From positions 1 to 6,557 of the forward strand of contig DUKA01000076.1 in assembly GCA_013329615.1 (NCBI GenBank): a DNA stretch of 6,557 bases. Direction: 5' to 3'. The notes under the pieces are model-generated. The model had not been told where the DNA came from, did not search any database, and saw only the letters and a program-made list of their open reading frames with translations. Within the stretch, counting starts at the first letter, position 1. Every line of letters begins with the position of its first letter. The position numbers and the translations under genes are program-made. This DNA is from Candidatus Bathyarchaeota archaeon. Its GTDB lineage: Archaea > Thermoproteota > Bathyarchaeia > TCS64. Shown piece by piece: positions 1 through 5,418 of the stretch.

Positions 1-467
1 ATTCCGAGGTCGTTGGCAGGAAGGCTTGGCAACTAGCCGGATGGCTCAAGGAGTTGGGATTCGACGCTGTCCCAGCAGGCGGGTTGCCTTTAAAGCGCGC
101 TGCAACTCTTGCAGGCTTGGGCATGCAGGGGAAGAACACCGTAGTCATCACGAGGGAGTATGGTCCGAAAGTGAGACTGGGAGTGGTTCTCACCTCGGCG
201 GAGCTTGAGTCAGACACGCAATTCTCAGGTGATCTATGCGGCGACTGCACGAGGTGCATCCGAGCCTGTCCCACGAAGGCGCTCAAGCCACACGAGATCA
301 CTATAAAGAGGTGCATAGTCTACGCGCTTGAGAGCCCCGAATCGATGGACGTTGACGGTGATGTGAGGGAGATGGCGGGGAGGCTGATTCTCCGCCCCAC
401 GGCAGGGAGCTTTGTCGAATGCACGAGGTGTCTCGACGCGTGCCCAGTAGGGAGGGAGACGGCGTGA
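1..467 (+). CDS. QueG-like (COG1600) double [4Fe-4S] cluster protein, 5'-truncated by the window edge
   Basis: The reading frame is open from base 3, so the gene enters from outside the window and only its last 154 residues are visible. An early segment with G-K-N-x-V-V-I-T and Y-G-P-x-x-R-L-G resembles the end of the cobalamin-binding part of QueG-type proteins. A double-cluster ferredoxin module follows. Counting from the first visible residue, Cys79, 82, 85 and 89 form CxxCxxCxxxCP, Cys104 lies in an R-C-I-x-Y context, and Cys140, 143 and 147 form CxxCxxxCP. These are eight cysteines, enough for two [4Fe-4S] clusters. The protein stops seven residues after the last cysteine, so it lacks the C-terminal HEAT-like domain of long QueG forms. 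Bacterial QueG reduces epoxyqueuosine in tRNA using B12. Archaea make archaeosine instead, so the true substrate is unknown. The family is fairly sure; the function is not. Confidence 0.75.
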   Translation, partial: SEVVGRKAWQLAGWLKELGFDAVPAGGLPLKRAATLAGLGMQGKNTVVITREYGPKVRLGVVLTSAELESDTQFSGDLCGDCTRCIRACPTKALKPHEITIKRCIVYALESPESMDVDGDVREMAGRLILRPTAGSFVECTRCLDACPVGRETA

Positions 468-480
468 GCGGCTGCTCAGG

Positions 481-487
481 CTTAAAT
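481..487 (+). promoter_or_regulatory. TATA-box-like element for the FAH-family gene
   Basis: CTTAAAT lies in the 51-base gap between the upstream stop codon and the ATG at 519, centred about 35 bases before that ATG. This spacing fits an archaeal TATA box with transcription starting a few bases before the start codon. The competing in-frame ATG at 486 overlaps this element, which argues against it as the start. Confidence 0.5.
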
Positions 488-518
488 GTGGGGTAGATGC
501 GATTATTCAGCGACCTTT

Positions 519-1532
519 ATGAAACTCGTTGTATTTGGTCCGCACAAGAGGCTCGGCGCCTGGTTGGAGGATGGCTCTGTCGTCGACCTCAACCACGCCT
601 ATGCGATGCTCCTGCAGAGCAAGGGTGAGCCCCGTGCCTGCGCCAAGGCTGACGCCGAGGTGCCCTCGTGTCTGCTCGCATTCATCGAGGAGGGAGACGC
701 TGGGCTGAAGGCGGCTGCTAAGGCTGTAGTCTACGCCAAGAAGGCGAAGGTCGCCTCCAACGGCGAGAAGCTCGTCTACAAGGCTGATGAGGCGAGGCTG
801 CACGCACCCCTTCCGAGCGCGGCTAGCAGGGTCGCCATGGCTGGGGCGAACTTCTACGACCACAGCGCGGATGTCTCGAAGATGATGGGGCGTCCGACGA
901 CGGTGGAGGAGATCAAGAAGCAGGTGAAAGAGGGCACATACAACGCTTGGGGCTTCTGGAAGCAGGCACGCAACGTCATCGCCCCCGACGCCTGCACTCC
1001 CTACCCCGCTAGGACGCAGCGCCTCGACTACGAGGTAGAGGTGGGCGCCGTCCTCGGCAAGGGGGGAAAGGACATCAAGGAGGAGGACGGGGAGGGCTAC
1101 ATCTACGGCTTCACCATCGTGAACGACCTGAGCATCCGCGACGGCGGCAGGATGGGTGGGCCCGACGGCTTCTTCTTCGCCAAGAACTTCGACGGCTGCG
1201 CCCCAATGGGTCCCTGTATAGTGACAAAGGACGAGATCGGCGACGTCTACAAACTCAAACTCAAGCAGACGGTCAACGGAAAGGTCCGTCAGAATGGCTC
1301 GATGGAGAGCATGATCAGGAAGTACCCGTGGTGGATCACTTGGCTGAGCAGGGACATGTGTCTCTACGCCGGCGACATCGTCTGCGGCGGCACCTGCTCG
1401 GGCACGGCTCTCGACACTAGCCCCGTGGTCGAGGGTAAGACGAAGCCCGACAACTTCCTCAAGGTGGGCGACGTGCTAGAGGCTGAGGTCCCCGGCATCG
1501 GCAAGCTCCGCACGACCATCGTTGCGAAGTAA
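519..1532 (+). CDS. Fumarylacetoacetate hydrolase (FAH) family protein
   Basis: This encodes a 337-residue protein of the FAH fold, a cytosolic metal-dependent family that cleaves or isomerises 2-oxo/diketo acids and includes hydratases, decarboxylases and acylpyruvases. The N-terminal region (MKLVVFG...RLGAWLEDGSVVDL, residues 1-24) is typical of the family's N-terminal domain. The core begins near residue 105. Visible active-site elements are G-x-N-F-Y-D-H with His115, D-Y-E-x-E with Glu172 and Glu174, N-D-x-S-x-R-D with Asp203, F-A-K-N-F-D-G with Lys222 followed by A-P-M-G-P, and G-G-T-C-S-G near 290-295. The two glutamates and Asp203 are the expected Mg/Mn ligands. I chose ATG 519 because the family motif starts there; an in-frame ATG at 486 would add 11 unlike residues and overlap the likely TATA box. 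The substrate cannot be read from sequence. The neighbouring kinase has its own promoter, so pathway linkage is not implied. Confidence 0.9.
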   Translation: MKLVVFGPHKRLGAWLEDGSVVDLNHAYAMLLQSKGEPRACAKADAEVPSCLLAFIEEGDAGLKAAAKAVVYAKKAKVASNGEKLVYKADEARLHAPLPSAASRVAMAGANFYDHSADVSKMMGRPTTVEEIKKQVKEGTYNAWGFWKQARNVIAPDACTPYPARTQRLDYEVEVGAVLGKGGKDIKEEDGEGYIYGFTIVNDLSIRDGGRMGGPDGFFFAKNFDGCAPMGPCIVTKDEIGDVYKLKLKQTVNGKVRQNGSMESMIRKYPWWITWLSRDMCLYAGDIVCGGTCSGTALDTSPVVEGKTKPDNFLKVGDVLEAEVPGIGKLRTTIVAK

Positions 1533-1536
1533 CTCC

Positions 1537-1544
1537 TTTTTATT
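1537..1544 (+). promoter_or_regulatory. TATA-box-like element for the ROK kinase gene
   Basis: TTTTTATT is centred about 28 bases upstream of the TTG at 1569, in the 36-base gap between the two genes. That spacing predicts transcription starting at or within a few bases of the start codon, meaning a leaderless mRNA. Confidence 0.5.
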
Positions 1545-1561
1545 CGCCTAGCCGCCTTTTT
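1537..1561 (+). terminator. Possible T-tract termination region after the FAH-family gene
   Basis: Two runs of five Ts (1537-1541 and 1557-1561) follow closely on the FAH-family stop codon. Archaeal RNA polymerase commonly terminates at such T tracts without a hairpin. The first run also forms part of the next gene's TATA-like box, so termination and initiation signals would overlap. This is an inference from composition only. Confidence 0.3.
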
Positions 1562-1568
1562 CCATGAG

Positions 1569-2513
1569 TTGTCCCTAGTAGCCGTGGACATTGGCGCCAC
1601 GAACATACGCGTGGCGTTGGGCGATGTTAGGAGCCTCAAGGTCAAGCACTCCGAGGCGACTGACCGGCTTAGTGGCCCCGAAGGCGTGCCGAGGCAGATT
1701 GCAAGGATGATAAGGAGCCTCGGCGGTGATCCCGCCGCGATCGGCGTGGGCTCGATCGGTCCACTCGACGTCAACAAGGGTGCGATCGGCGCCACCCCAA
1801 ACTTCGCCTTCAAACACATACCTATAGTCGCTCCACTCCGTGAGGAGTTCGGCGTCCCCGTCCAGATCATGAATGACTGCAACGCCGCCGTGATAGGTGA
1901 GCACCTCTACGGCGCCGGGAAAAGGCTCGATAACATCTTCTACGTGACACTAAGCACGGGGCTCGGGGGCGGAGCCATAGTGGATGGGAAACCCCTCAGC
2001 GGCAAGGACGGGAACGCCCCGGAGATAGGGCACCTCACCCTCGACCCGGACTCCGAGTTAGTCTGCGGATGCGGTTGCAGGGGGCACTGGGAGGCTTATT
2101 GCAGCGGCGCGAACATACCGAAATACGCGCGGGTACTATTGAGGGACAAGGACCCAAAGGGCGGGCTCCTGAGTAAGATGACTGGCAGCGACCTAGGCAA
2201 GTTGACCTCAGAGATGATCTTCGACGCGGCAAAGAAGAGGGATAGGGACGCCATCTTCGTCGTCGAGCAGGTGGGCAAGATGAACGCCATCGGCTTCGCC
2301 AACATTGTAAACGCGTTCGACAGTGAGTTGATAACCGTCGGCGGCTCGGTGGTACTGAATAACCCCGAACTTGTCATCGACCCCATTAAGAAGGACATCG
2401 ACAAGCACCTGATCAACCGCAAACCAGATATCAGATTGACTCCGCTCGGGGCGGATGTTGTGCTTTTTGGTGGGCTCGCGGTCGCGGGTAGACTCGTGAA
2501 GGGTAGACAGTGA
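1569..2513 (+). CDS. ROK-family sugar kinase (probable glucokinase or related hexose kinase)
   Basis: This 314-residue protein has the full set of ROK features. D-I-G-A-T-N (7-12) is the phosphate-binding loop. G-S-I-G-P-L-D (61-67) and T-P-N-F (76-79) shape the sugar site. N-D-x-N-A-A-x-x-G-E (102-111) carries the likely catalytic Asp103. T-L-S-T-G-L-G-G-G (127-135) is the second phosphate loop, and E-I-G-H (152-155) supplies Glu152 and His155 to the sugar and zinc sites. The zinc motif reads C-G-C-G-C-R-G-H-W-E (166-175), with His173 where most ROK proteins have Cys. Length is normal. It would phosphorylate glucose or another hexose with ATP; sugar specificity is not determinable here. I chose TTG 1569 because it gives the canonical N-terminus and lies about 28 bases after a TATA-like box. 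An ATG at 1564 is out of frame and reaches a stop after four codons. The gene converges with the following minus-strand gene. Confidence 0.9.
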   Translation: MSLVAVDIGATNIRVALGDVRSLKVKHSEATDRLSGPEGVPRQIARMIRSLGGDPAAIGVGSIGPLDVNKGAIGATPNFAFKHIPIVAPLREEFGVPVQIMNDCNAAVIGEHLYGAGKRLDNIFYVTLSTGLGGGAIVDGKPLSGKDGNAPEIGHLTLDPDSELVCGCGCRGHWEAYCSGANIPKYARVLLRDKDPKGGLLSKMTGSDLGKLTSEMIFDAAKKRDRDAIFVVEQVGKMNAIGFANIVNAFDSELITVGGSVVLNNPELVIDPIKKDIDKHLINRKPDIRLTPLGADVVLFGGLAVAGRLVKGRQ

Positions 2514-2517
2514 CGAG

Positions 2518-3264
2518 TTACGGCATCTTCTTGACTATGAGTACCCCGTCGGAGTCGTTCTTGTACTGTATCAGGTTCCCCTCGTAGAAGTAGAGGGTTA
2601 TCTCGTAGTTTGGCTCCCTCGCCACGACGCACGCGTAGCTCTTTGAGCCTATGTTCACGTACTGGTGGGCGGTGTCGACGCCGAACTCGAGCGGGTTGAC
2701 GATGGCGCCCTGGGGCACGATAGCGTTGACCCTGTACTTCTTGCCCACCTCGGGCGTGAAGCTCTTCTTGAGAAGCTCCCAGTGCGCGGGGTCGTTAGTG
2801 TCTACGAGGATAGTGTTCGAGAGGAGGGCGAGGTTAGTGGTCTGAGTCTTTCCCTGTGACGTCGTGACGACGACGGCGTTCGCACCTTGGAATGAGCACT
2901 CGACGCTATTTGTGGCGCCAGCGAGGTCCGCGTCGATGACGTATTCTAGGTGCGAGGTCACGCCGAGGAACCTGTGAGTCGTGTTGAGGCTTAGGAGGGA
3001 GCCCTGGTAGTCTAGGTCGATACTGGTCGTCAGCATGTAGACGGTCTGGGAGTTGCTCGTCTGCGTGGTCAGCGTGTAGGTGTAGGTGCCTATGCGTTCT
3101 CCTTCCTTGTAGTAGTCGAATGTCTGCGGCGTGTCTATTAGGAGGGCGGTGAAGGCTCCGGGGGCGTAGTCTATGTATGGGTTGGAGAAGTTTGTGTAGA
3201 GTTCGACGGCGACGGCGCCCACGAGTATTATCGCGCCGAGGATGAAGATGTCGCGGTTGTTCAA
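2518..3264 (-). CDS. Membrane-anchored protein of unknown function with extracytoplasmic beta-rich domain
   Basis: I do not recognise this 248-residue protein. It starts with a short charged stretch (M-N-N-R-D), followed by one hydrophobic segment at about residues 6-23. A Ser/Thr/Tyr-rich remainder of alternating polar and hydrophobic residues suggests beta structure outside the membrane. No signal-peptidase or lipobox cysteine is evident, so an uncleaved N-terminal anchor is likely. The outer part has exactly two cysteines (123 and 212), a possible disulfide, and three N-glycosylation sequons (Asn25, Asn94, Asn236). The C-terminal part, roughly 180-245, faintly recalls DUF3108- or LolA-like secreted domains; this is only an impression. 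The TTG at 3264 is the only plausible start, with an in-frame stop three codons upstream and a TATA-like box about 33 bases away. It lies downstream of argH on the same strand but seems to have its own promoter. Its stop is 4 bases from that of the convergent kinase. Confidence 0.75.
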   Translation of the reverse strand: MNNRDIFILGAIILVGAVAVELYTNFSNPYIDYAPGAFTALLIDTPQTFDYYKEGERIGTYTYTLTTQTSNSQTVYMLTTSIDLDYQGSLLSLNTTHRFLGVTSHLEYVIDADLAGATNSVECSFQGANAVVVTTSQGKTQTTNLALLSNTILVDTNDPAHWELLKKSFTPEVGKKYRVNAIVPQGAIVNPLEFGVDTAHQYVNIGSKSYACVVAREPNYEITLYFYEGNLIQYKNDSDGVLIVKKMP

Positions 3265-3294
3265 CTGGTTTCAGATAATGGGGTCAGTGGGGGG

Positions 3295-3300
3295 TTTAAA
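3295..3300 (-). promoter_or_regulatory. TATA-box-like element for the membrane-protein gene
   Basis: TTTAAA sits in the 47-base gap after the argH stop codon, centred about 33 bases upstream of the TTG at 3264 on the minus strand. The hexamer is self-complementary, but only a minus-strand gene begins at the right distance. It would allow transcription independent of argH. Confidence 0.45.
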
Positions 3301-3311
3301 GGGGTTTGGTG

Positions 3312-4820
3312 CTACTTGGACAGCTTGGCGGCGGTGGCGTGCAGGTTCTTGAGGGAGGCTTCGACCGCCTTCTTCTTGGCGTCGAGCTCCTTGCGCTGCT
3401 TCTTCGCGGCTGCGCCGTGCTCCTTGACCATCCTCTTCACCTCGGCTGGGCTGGGTGCGCCTAGGCTCCTTCGGCGGTTGAGGCTCTGGATGGGGTCGGT
3501 CGCCTTCTCCACGAGGGTGGGGGCGACCTTGATCTTTTTCTTGTAGAGTTTTTCGGCGCTCTCCTCGACGTCCTTGGGGGTGAGCTTGTCGAGTGTGGAG
3601 CCTCGGCTTATCGTGGTGTTGACGAGGTCCGCGGCTATCTTGTAGGCTTCGCGGAAGCTGAGGGGAGTCTCGTTTGCGAGGGTCTCGGCGAGCTCTGTCG
3701 CCAGGGCGAAGTTGCCCTTCAGGGGCTTCGAGAGCTTCTCTGGCTTTATCTTCATGGTGGATACGGCGCCTTCCATGATCTCCAGGCAGATCTGCGCGTT
3801 GTAGACGGTGCGCCAGAGGGTGAGCTTCGTCTCCTGCAGGTCCTGCACGTAGCCCGAGCCGAGTCCCTTGGTCATGGTCATAAGCTCGATCAGGGCTCCC
3901 GTCGCTTGGCCTGACTTGCCGCGGAGTAGTTCGATTGTGCTCGGGTTCTTCTTTTGTGGCATTATGCTGCTGCTTGAGGAGTATTCGTCGGATAGTTCTA
4001 TGTAGCCGAATTCGACGGTGCTCCATTCGAGTATGTCGGCGCTTAGTCTGCTGAGGTCGCCGAGTATTATGGCGCAGACGGAGGCGGTTTCGACTGCCCA
4101 GTCTCGGGCGCTTGTGGCGTCGATGGCGTTCTCGTGGATGGCGTCGAAGCCGAGGAGCTCGGTGGTGCGCTTGCGGTTGATGTTGATGCTGGTTCCGCCG
4201 ACGGGTCCCGCGCCGAGGGGGTTCGTGTTGACGCGTGCGTATAGTTCGGAGAGTCTCTGCGCGTCGCGGAGGAGTATGTCTGCGTGTGCGCTGAGGTAGG
4301 CGCCCATTGTGCCGACCTGGGCGTGTTGCCCGTGTGTGTAGAGTATCATGTGTGTGTCGGCGTGCTCGGCTGCGCGTTTCTGGAGGGCATCGACGAGGTT
4401 GAGCGTCGCCTCCCCGAGGGATAGTATGTCCTCGCGGAGCCTGAGTTTTATGTCGGTGACGACCTGGTCGTTCCTGCTCCTACCCGTGTGGATCATGCCG
4501 CCGGCTTCGATGCCGATCTGCTTGATGACTGTGGTTTCGATGTACTCGTGGACGTCCTCGTATTCGGCGCCTATGGTGACTTCTCCGGTGCGCCACTTCT
4601 GGCGTATCCCGTCGAGGGCTGTGAGTATGAGTTTGAGCTCCTTGGTGGGGATGATGCCCTGTTCGTGGAGCATTATGTCGTGTGCTGTGGTGCAGTTTAG
4701 GTCGTCCTCGAAGATTCGGAGGTCTTCGTTGGCGCTGGTGTGGAATTCGGCTGTTTTCTTGTCGAATTCCTTTGCGATGCGTGATCGGAATAGGCTTCCT
4801 TGTGTGACGGGTTTGGACAT
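3312..4820 (-). CDS. argH: Argininosuccinate lyase
   Basis: The 502-residue product is a clear member of the fumarase/aspartase superfamily. As a cytosolic homotetramer it would split argininosuccinate into arginine and fumarate, the last step of arginine synthesis. Signatures are H-T-G-R-S-R-N-D-Q (111-119), Y-T-H-G-Q-H-A-Q (161-168) with the Thr162-His163 pair expected at the active site, N-P-L-G-A-G-P-V-G-G-T (200-210), and the superfamily signature S-S-S-S-S-I-M-P-Q-K-K-N-P (281-293) bearing the catalytic serine. The usual glycine at the front of that signature is serine here. After the conserved end (A-P-S-P-A-E-V, 455-461) there is a tail of about 40 residues, rich in Lys and Ala and likely helical or coiled-coil. 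ATG 4820 gives the expected N-terminus and lies about 28 bases from a TATA box, so the mRNA is probably leaderless. No argG or other arginine gene is in view. Confidence 0.96.
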   Translation of the reverse strand: MSKPVTQGSLFRSRIAKEFDKKTAEFHTSANEDLRIFEDDLNCTTAHDIMLHEQGIIPTKELKLILTALDGIRQKWRTGEVTIGAEYEDVHEYIETTVIKQIGIEAGGMIHTGRSRNDQVVTDIKLRLREDILSLGEATLNLVDALQKRAAEHADTHMILYTHGQHAQVGTMGAYLSAHADILLRDAQRLSELYARVNTNPLGAGPVGGTSININRKRTTELLGFDAIHENAIDATSARDWAVETASVCAIILGDLSRLSADILEWSTVEFGYIELSDEYSSSSSIMPQKKNPSTIELLRGKSGQATGALIELMTMTKGLGSGYVQDLQETKLTLWRTVYNAQICLEIMEGAVSTMKIKPEKLSKPLKGNFALATELAETLANETPLSFREAYKIAADLVNTTISRGSTLDKLTPKDVEESAEKLYKKKIKVAPTLVEKATDPIQSLNRRRSLGAPSPAEVKRMVKEHGAAAKKQRKELDAKKKAVEASLKNLHATAAKLSK

Positions 4821-4844
4821 TGGCTACCCCTTTCCTGTGGTCGG

Positions 4845-4850
4845 TTTATA
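4845..4850 (-). promoter_or_regulatory. TATA box for argH
   Basis: On the minus strand this reads TATAAA (in the context GGATATAAACCG), centred about 28 bases upstream of the argH ATG. It is the best TATA match in the window and predicts transcription starting at the start codon. The 3-base arms CGG and CCG (4842-4844 and 4852-4854) flank it symmetrically, which may be chance. Confidence 0.65.
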
Positions 4851-4916
4851 TCCGTTGCGACTCGGGTGTTGCGTTTGTGGTACCATTTGTCGCGGTTGTG
4901 GCGGGTGTGTGTCCCG

Positions 4917-4986
4917 TTTTCGTCGTGGCTGGGGATTTATCGTCTGCTACTGTTGATAAGGGGAAACACCTGTTTTTTCGTCGTGG
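4917..4986 (+). repeat. Pair of 12-base direct repeats
   Basis: TTTTCGTCGTGG occurs at 4917-4928 and, identically, at 4975-4986, with a period of 58 bases. The first copy continues as CTGG, echoing the GTGGCTG end of the repeat copy at 5152-5170. No coding explanation is apparent. Confidence 0.6.
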
Positions 4987-5101
4987 TGGGTGTTGATTCG
5001 TTCTGGTAGGTGGTGATTCTCTGCCGAGGTATTCACGTTGGCAGCAGCATCGCGTGGACGCGTGTCGACCTGCGGGGGCGTTGATTTTTGGGTAAAATTG
5101 G

Positions 5102-5170
5102 TTTTCCGCTCCCGTAGCTGTGTGTAGATTCCCTGCTGCTAGTCACGGCGTTTTTCCGCGCCCGTGGCTG
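5102..5170 (+). repeat. Pair of 19-base imperfect direct repeats
   Basis: Bases 5102-5120 and 5152-5170 match at 17 of 19 positions with a period of exactly 50. The shared pattern is TTTTCCGC-x-CCCGT-x-GCTG. The differences are T5110/G5160 and A5116/G5166. They lie in non-coding DNA between divergent genes and could be protein-binding sites, parts of a structured RNA, or remnants of duplication. Confidence 0.7.
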
Positions 5171-5238
5171 GATCGATGGGTCTTTGGGGTGGGGGCGTTT
5201 TTCTTTCTCGTCTGTCGATGAGGCGGCGTTCTATGTGT

Positions 5239-5283
5239 CTCGATGTGGTATCCCCCTTTGGGATGTTCGAGGAGAAATTTTTT
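5239..5283 (+). terminator. Hairpin followed by T6, possible terminator of an unannotated transcript
   Basis: CTCGA (5239-5243) pairs with TCGAG (5267-5271), and inside it ATCCC (5250-5254) pairs with GGGAT (5260-5264) around a five-base loop. The internal loop is asymmetric, six against two bases. Six Ts follow at 5278-5283, a plausible archaeal termination tract. No gene upstream on this strand needs a terminator, so it either ends an unrecognised RNA or is fortuitous. The adjoining TTTAAAA could instead be a TATA element. Confidence 0.3.
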
Positions 5284-5374
5284 AAAAGAGTTCTTGTTCT
5301 TCACCTCAGGTTCCCGACGGGTATGGACCCGGAGAAGTGGTTCGCCTTTTCTTCTTTCGGCATCACCCCACTGT

Positions 5375-5394
5375 GTAAAGCTTTTATCCTTTAC
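5375..5394 (+). promoter_or_regulatory. TATA box of the HTH gene framed by a perfect inverted repeat
   Basis: The TATA-like CTTTTAT (5381-5387) is centred about 35 bases before the TTG at 5419. It is framed exactly by GTAAAG (5375-5380) and its reverse complement CTTTAC (5389-5394), with eight bases between. A dimeric protein bound here would block TBP, so this is a candidate operator, possibly autoregulatory. The symmetry is directly visible; the function is inferred. Confidence 0.45.
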
Positions 5395-5404
5395 GCGGTT
5401 AGGT

Positions 5405-5412
5405 TCACGTGA
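5405..5412 (+). promoter_or_regulatory. Palindrome TCACGTGA at the predicted transcription start of the HTH gene
   Basis: This perfect 8-base palindrome ends 6 bases before the TTG start and lies about 24 bases past the TATA centre, near the expected transcription start. A second overlapping palindrome, TGATCA, spans 5410-5415. It is a candidate second operator. Confidence 0.3.
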
Positions 5413-5418
5413 TCATAA

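Larger units (their letters stand above)
4855..5374 (+). other. Long non-coding region between divergent argH and HTH genes
   Basis: No convincing gene is visible on either strand in this stretch. Short open frames exist but lack family resemblance and sensible starts. The left part is strikingly rich in G and T on the + strand: 47 of the 60 bases in 4861-4920 are G or T, and only two are A. It contains two pairs of direct repeats (4917-4986 and 5102-5170), an 8-base palindrome TGGTACCA (4878-4885), a 9-base repeat GGGGGCGTT (5074-5082 and 5191-5199), and a hairpin followed by T6 (5239-5283). I looked for tRNA, SRP RNA and RNase P RNA landmarks and saw none. It could hold an unrecognised small RNA, a regulatory region or decayed sequence. 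Confidence 0.5.

Noticed and set aside
54..56. TTG 54 as the start of the iron-sulfur protein gene
   Set aside because: The same frame is open and protein-like back to base 3, so the gene clearly begins before the window.
486..518. Longer N-terminus for the FAH-family protein from ATG 486
   Set aside because: The extra 11 residues do not fit the family, whose conserved start is at 519, and the codon overlaps the likely TATA box.
1364..1882. Minus-strand open frame of 172 codons spanning the FAH/ROK junction
   Set aside because: It overlaps two well-supported genes and their promoter; the translation is Ser/Pro/Arg-rich and unlike any family.
2096..2632. Minus-strand open frame of 178 codons overlapping the end of the ROK gene
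   Set aside because: It is antisense to conserved kinase sequence and overlaps the membrane-protein gene in another frame.
3271..4026. A 251-codon open frame on the minus strand inside argH
   Set aside because: It is an alternate frame of argH with Arg/Gln/Glu/Pro-rich low-complexity translation and no family resemblance; a product of GC-rich codon bias.
4348..4956. A 202-codon plus-strand open frame antisense to argH
   Set aside because: It lies mostly antisense to clear argH coding sequence, is rich in Ser, Met and Cys without domain character, and crosses the argH promoter.
4955..4980. GGGGAAACACC as a possible archaeal origin-recognition-box fragment
   Set aside because: Only a short part resembles the motif, there is no second copy and no Cdc6/Orc gene in the window.
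4917..5170. CRISPR array
   Set aside because: There are only two pairs of short, unequal repeats with different periods and no cas genes, so a CRISPR reading is not supported.
5258..5280. GTTCGA as a possible tRNA T-loop
   Set aside because: The position that should be the loop's closing C is A, the flanking bases do not pair, and no D-arm or anticodon arm is present.
5164..5412. An 82-codon frame upstream of the HTH gene
   Set aside because: It overlaps repeats, the hairpin and the HTH promoter, and its composition does not look coding; only the last 29 codons were kept, as a speculative finding.
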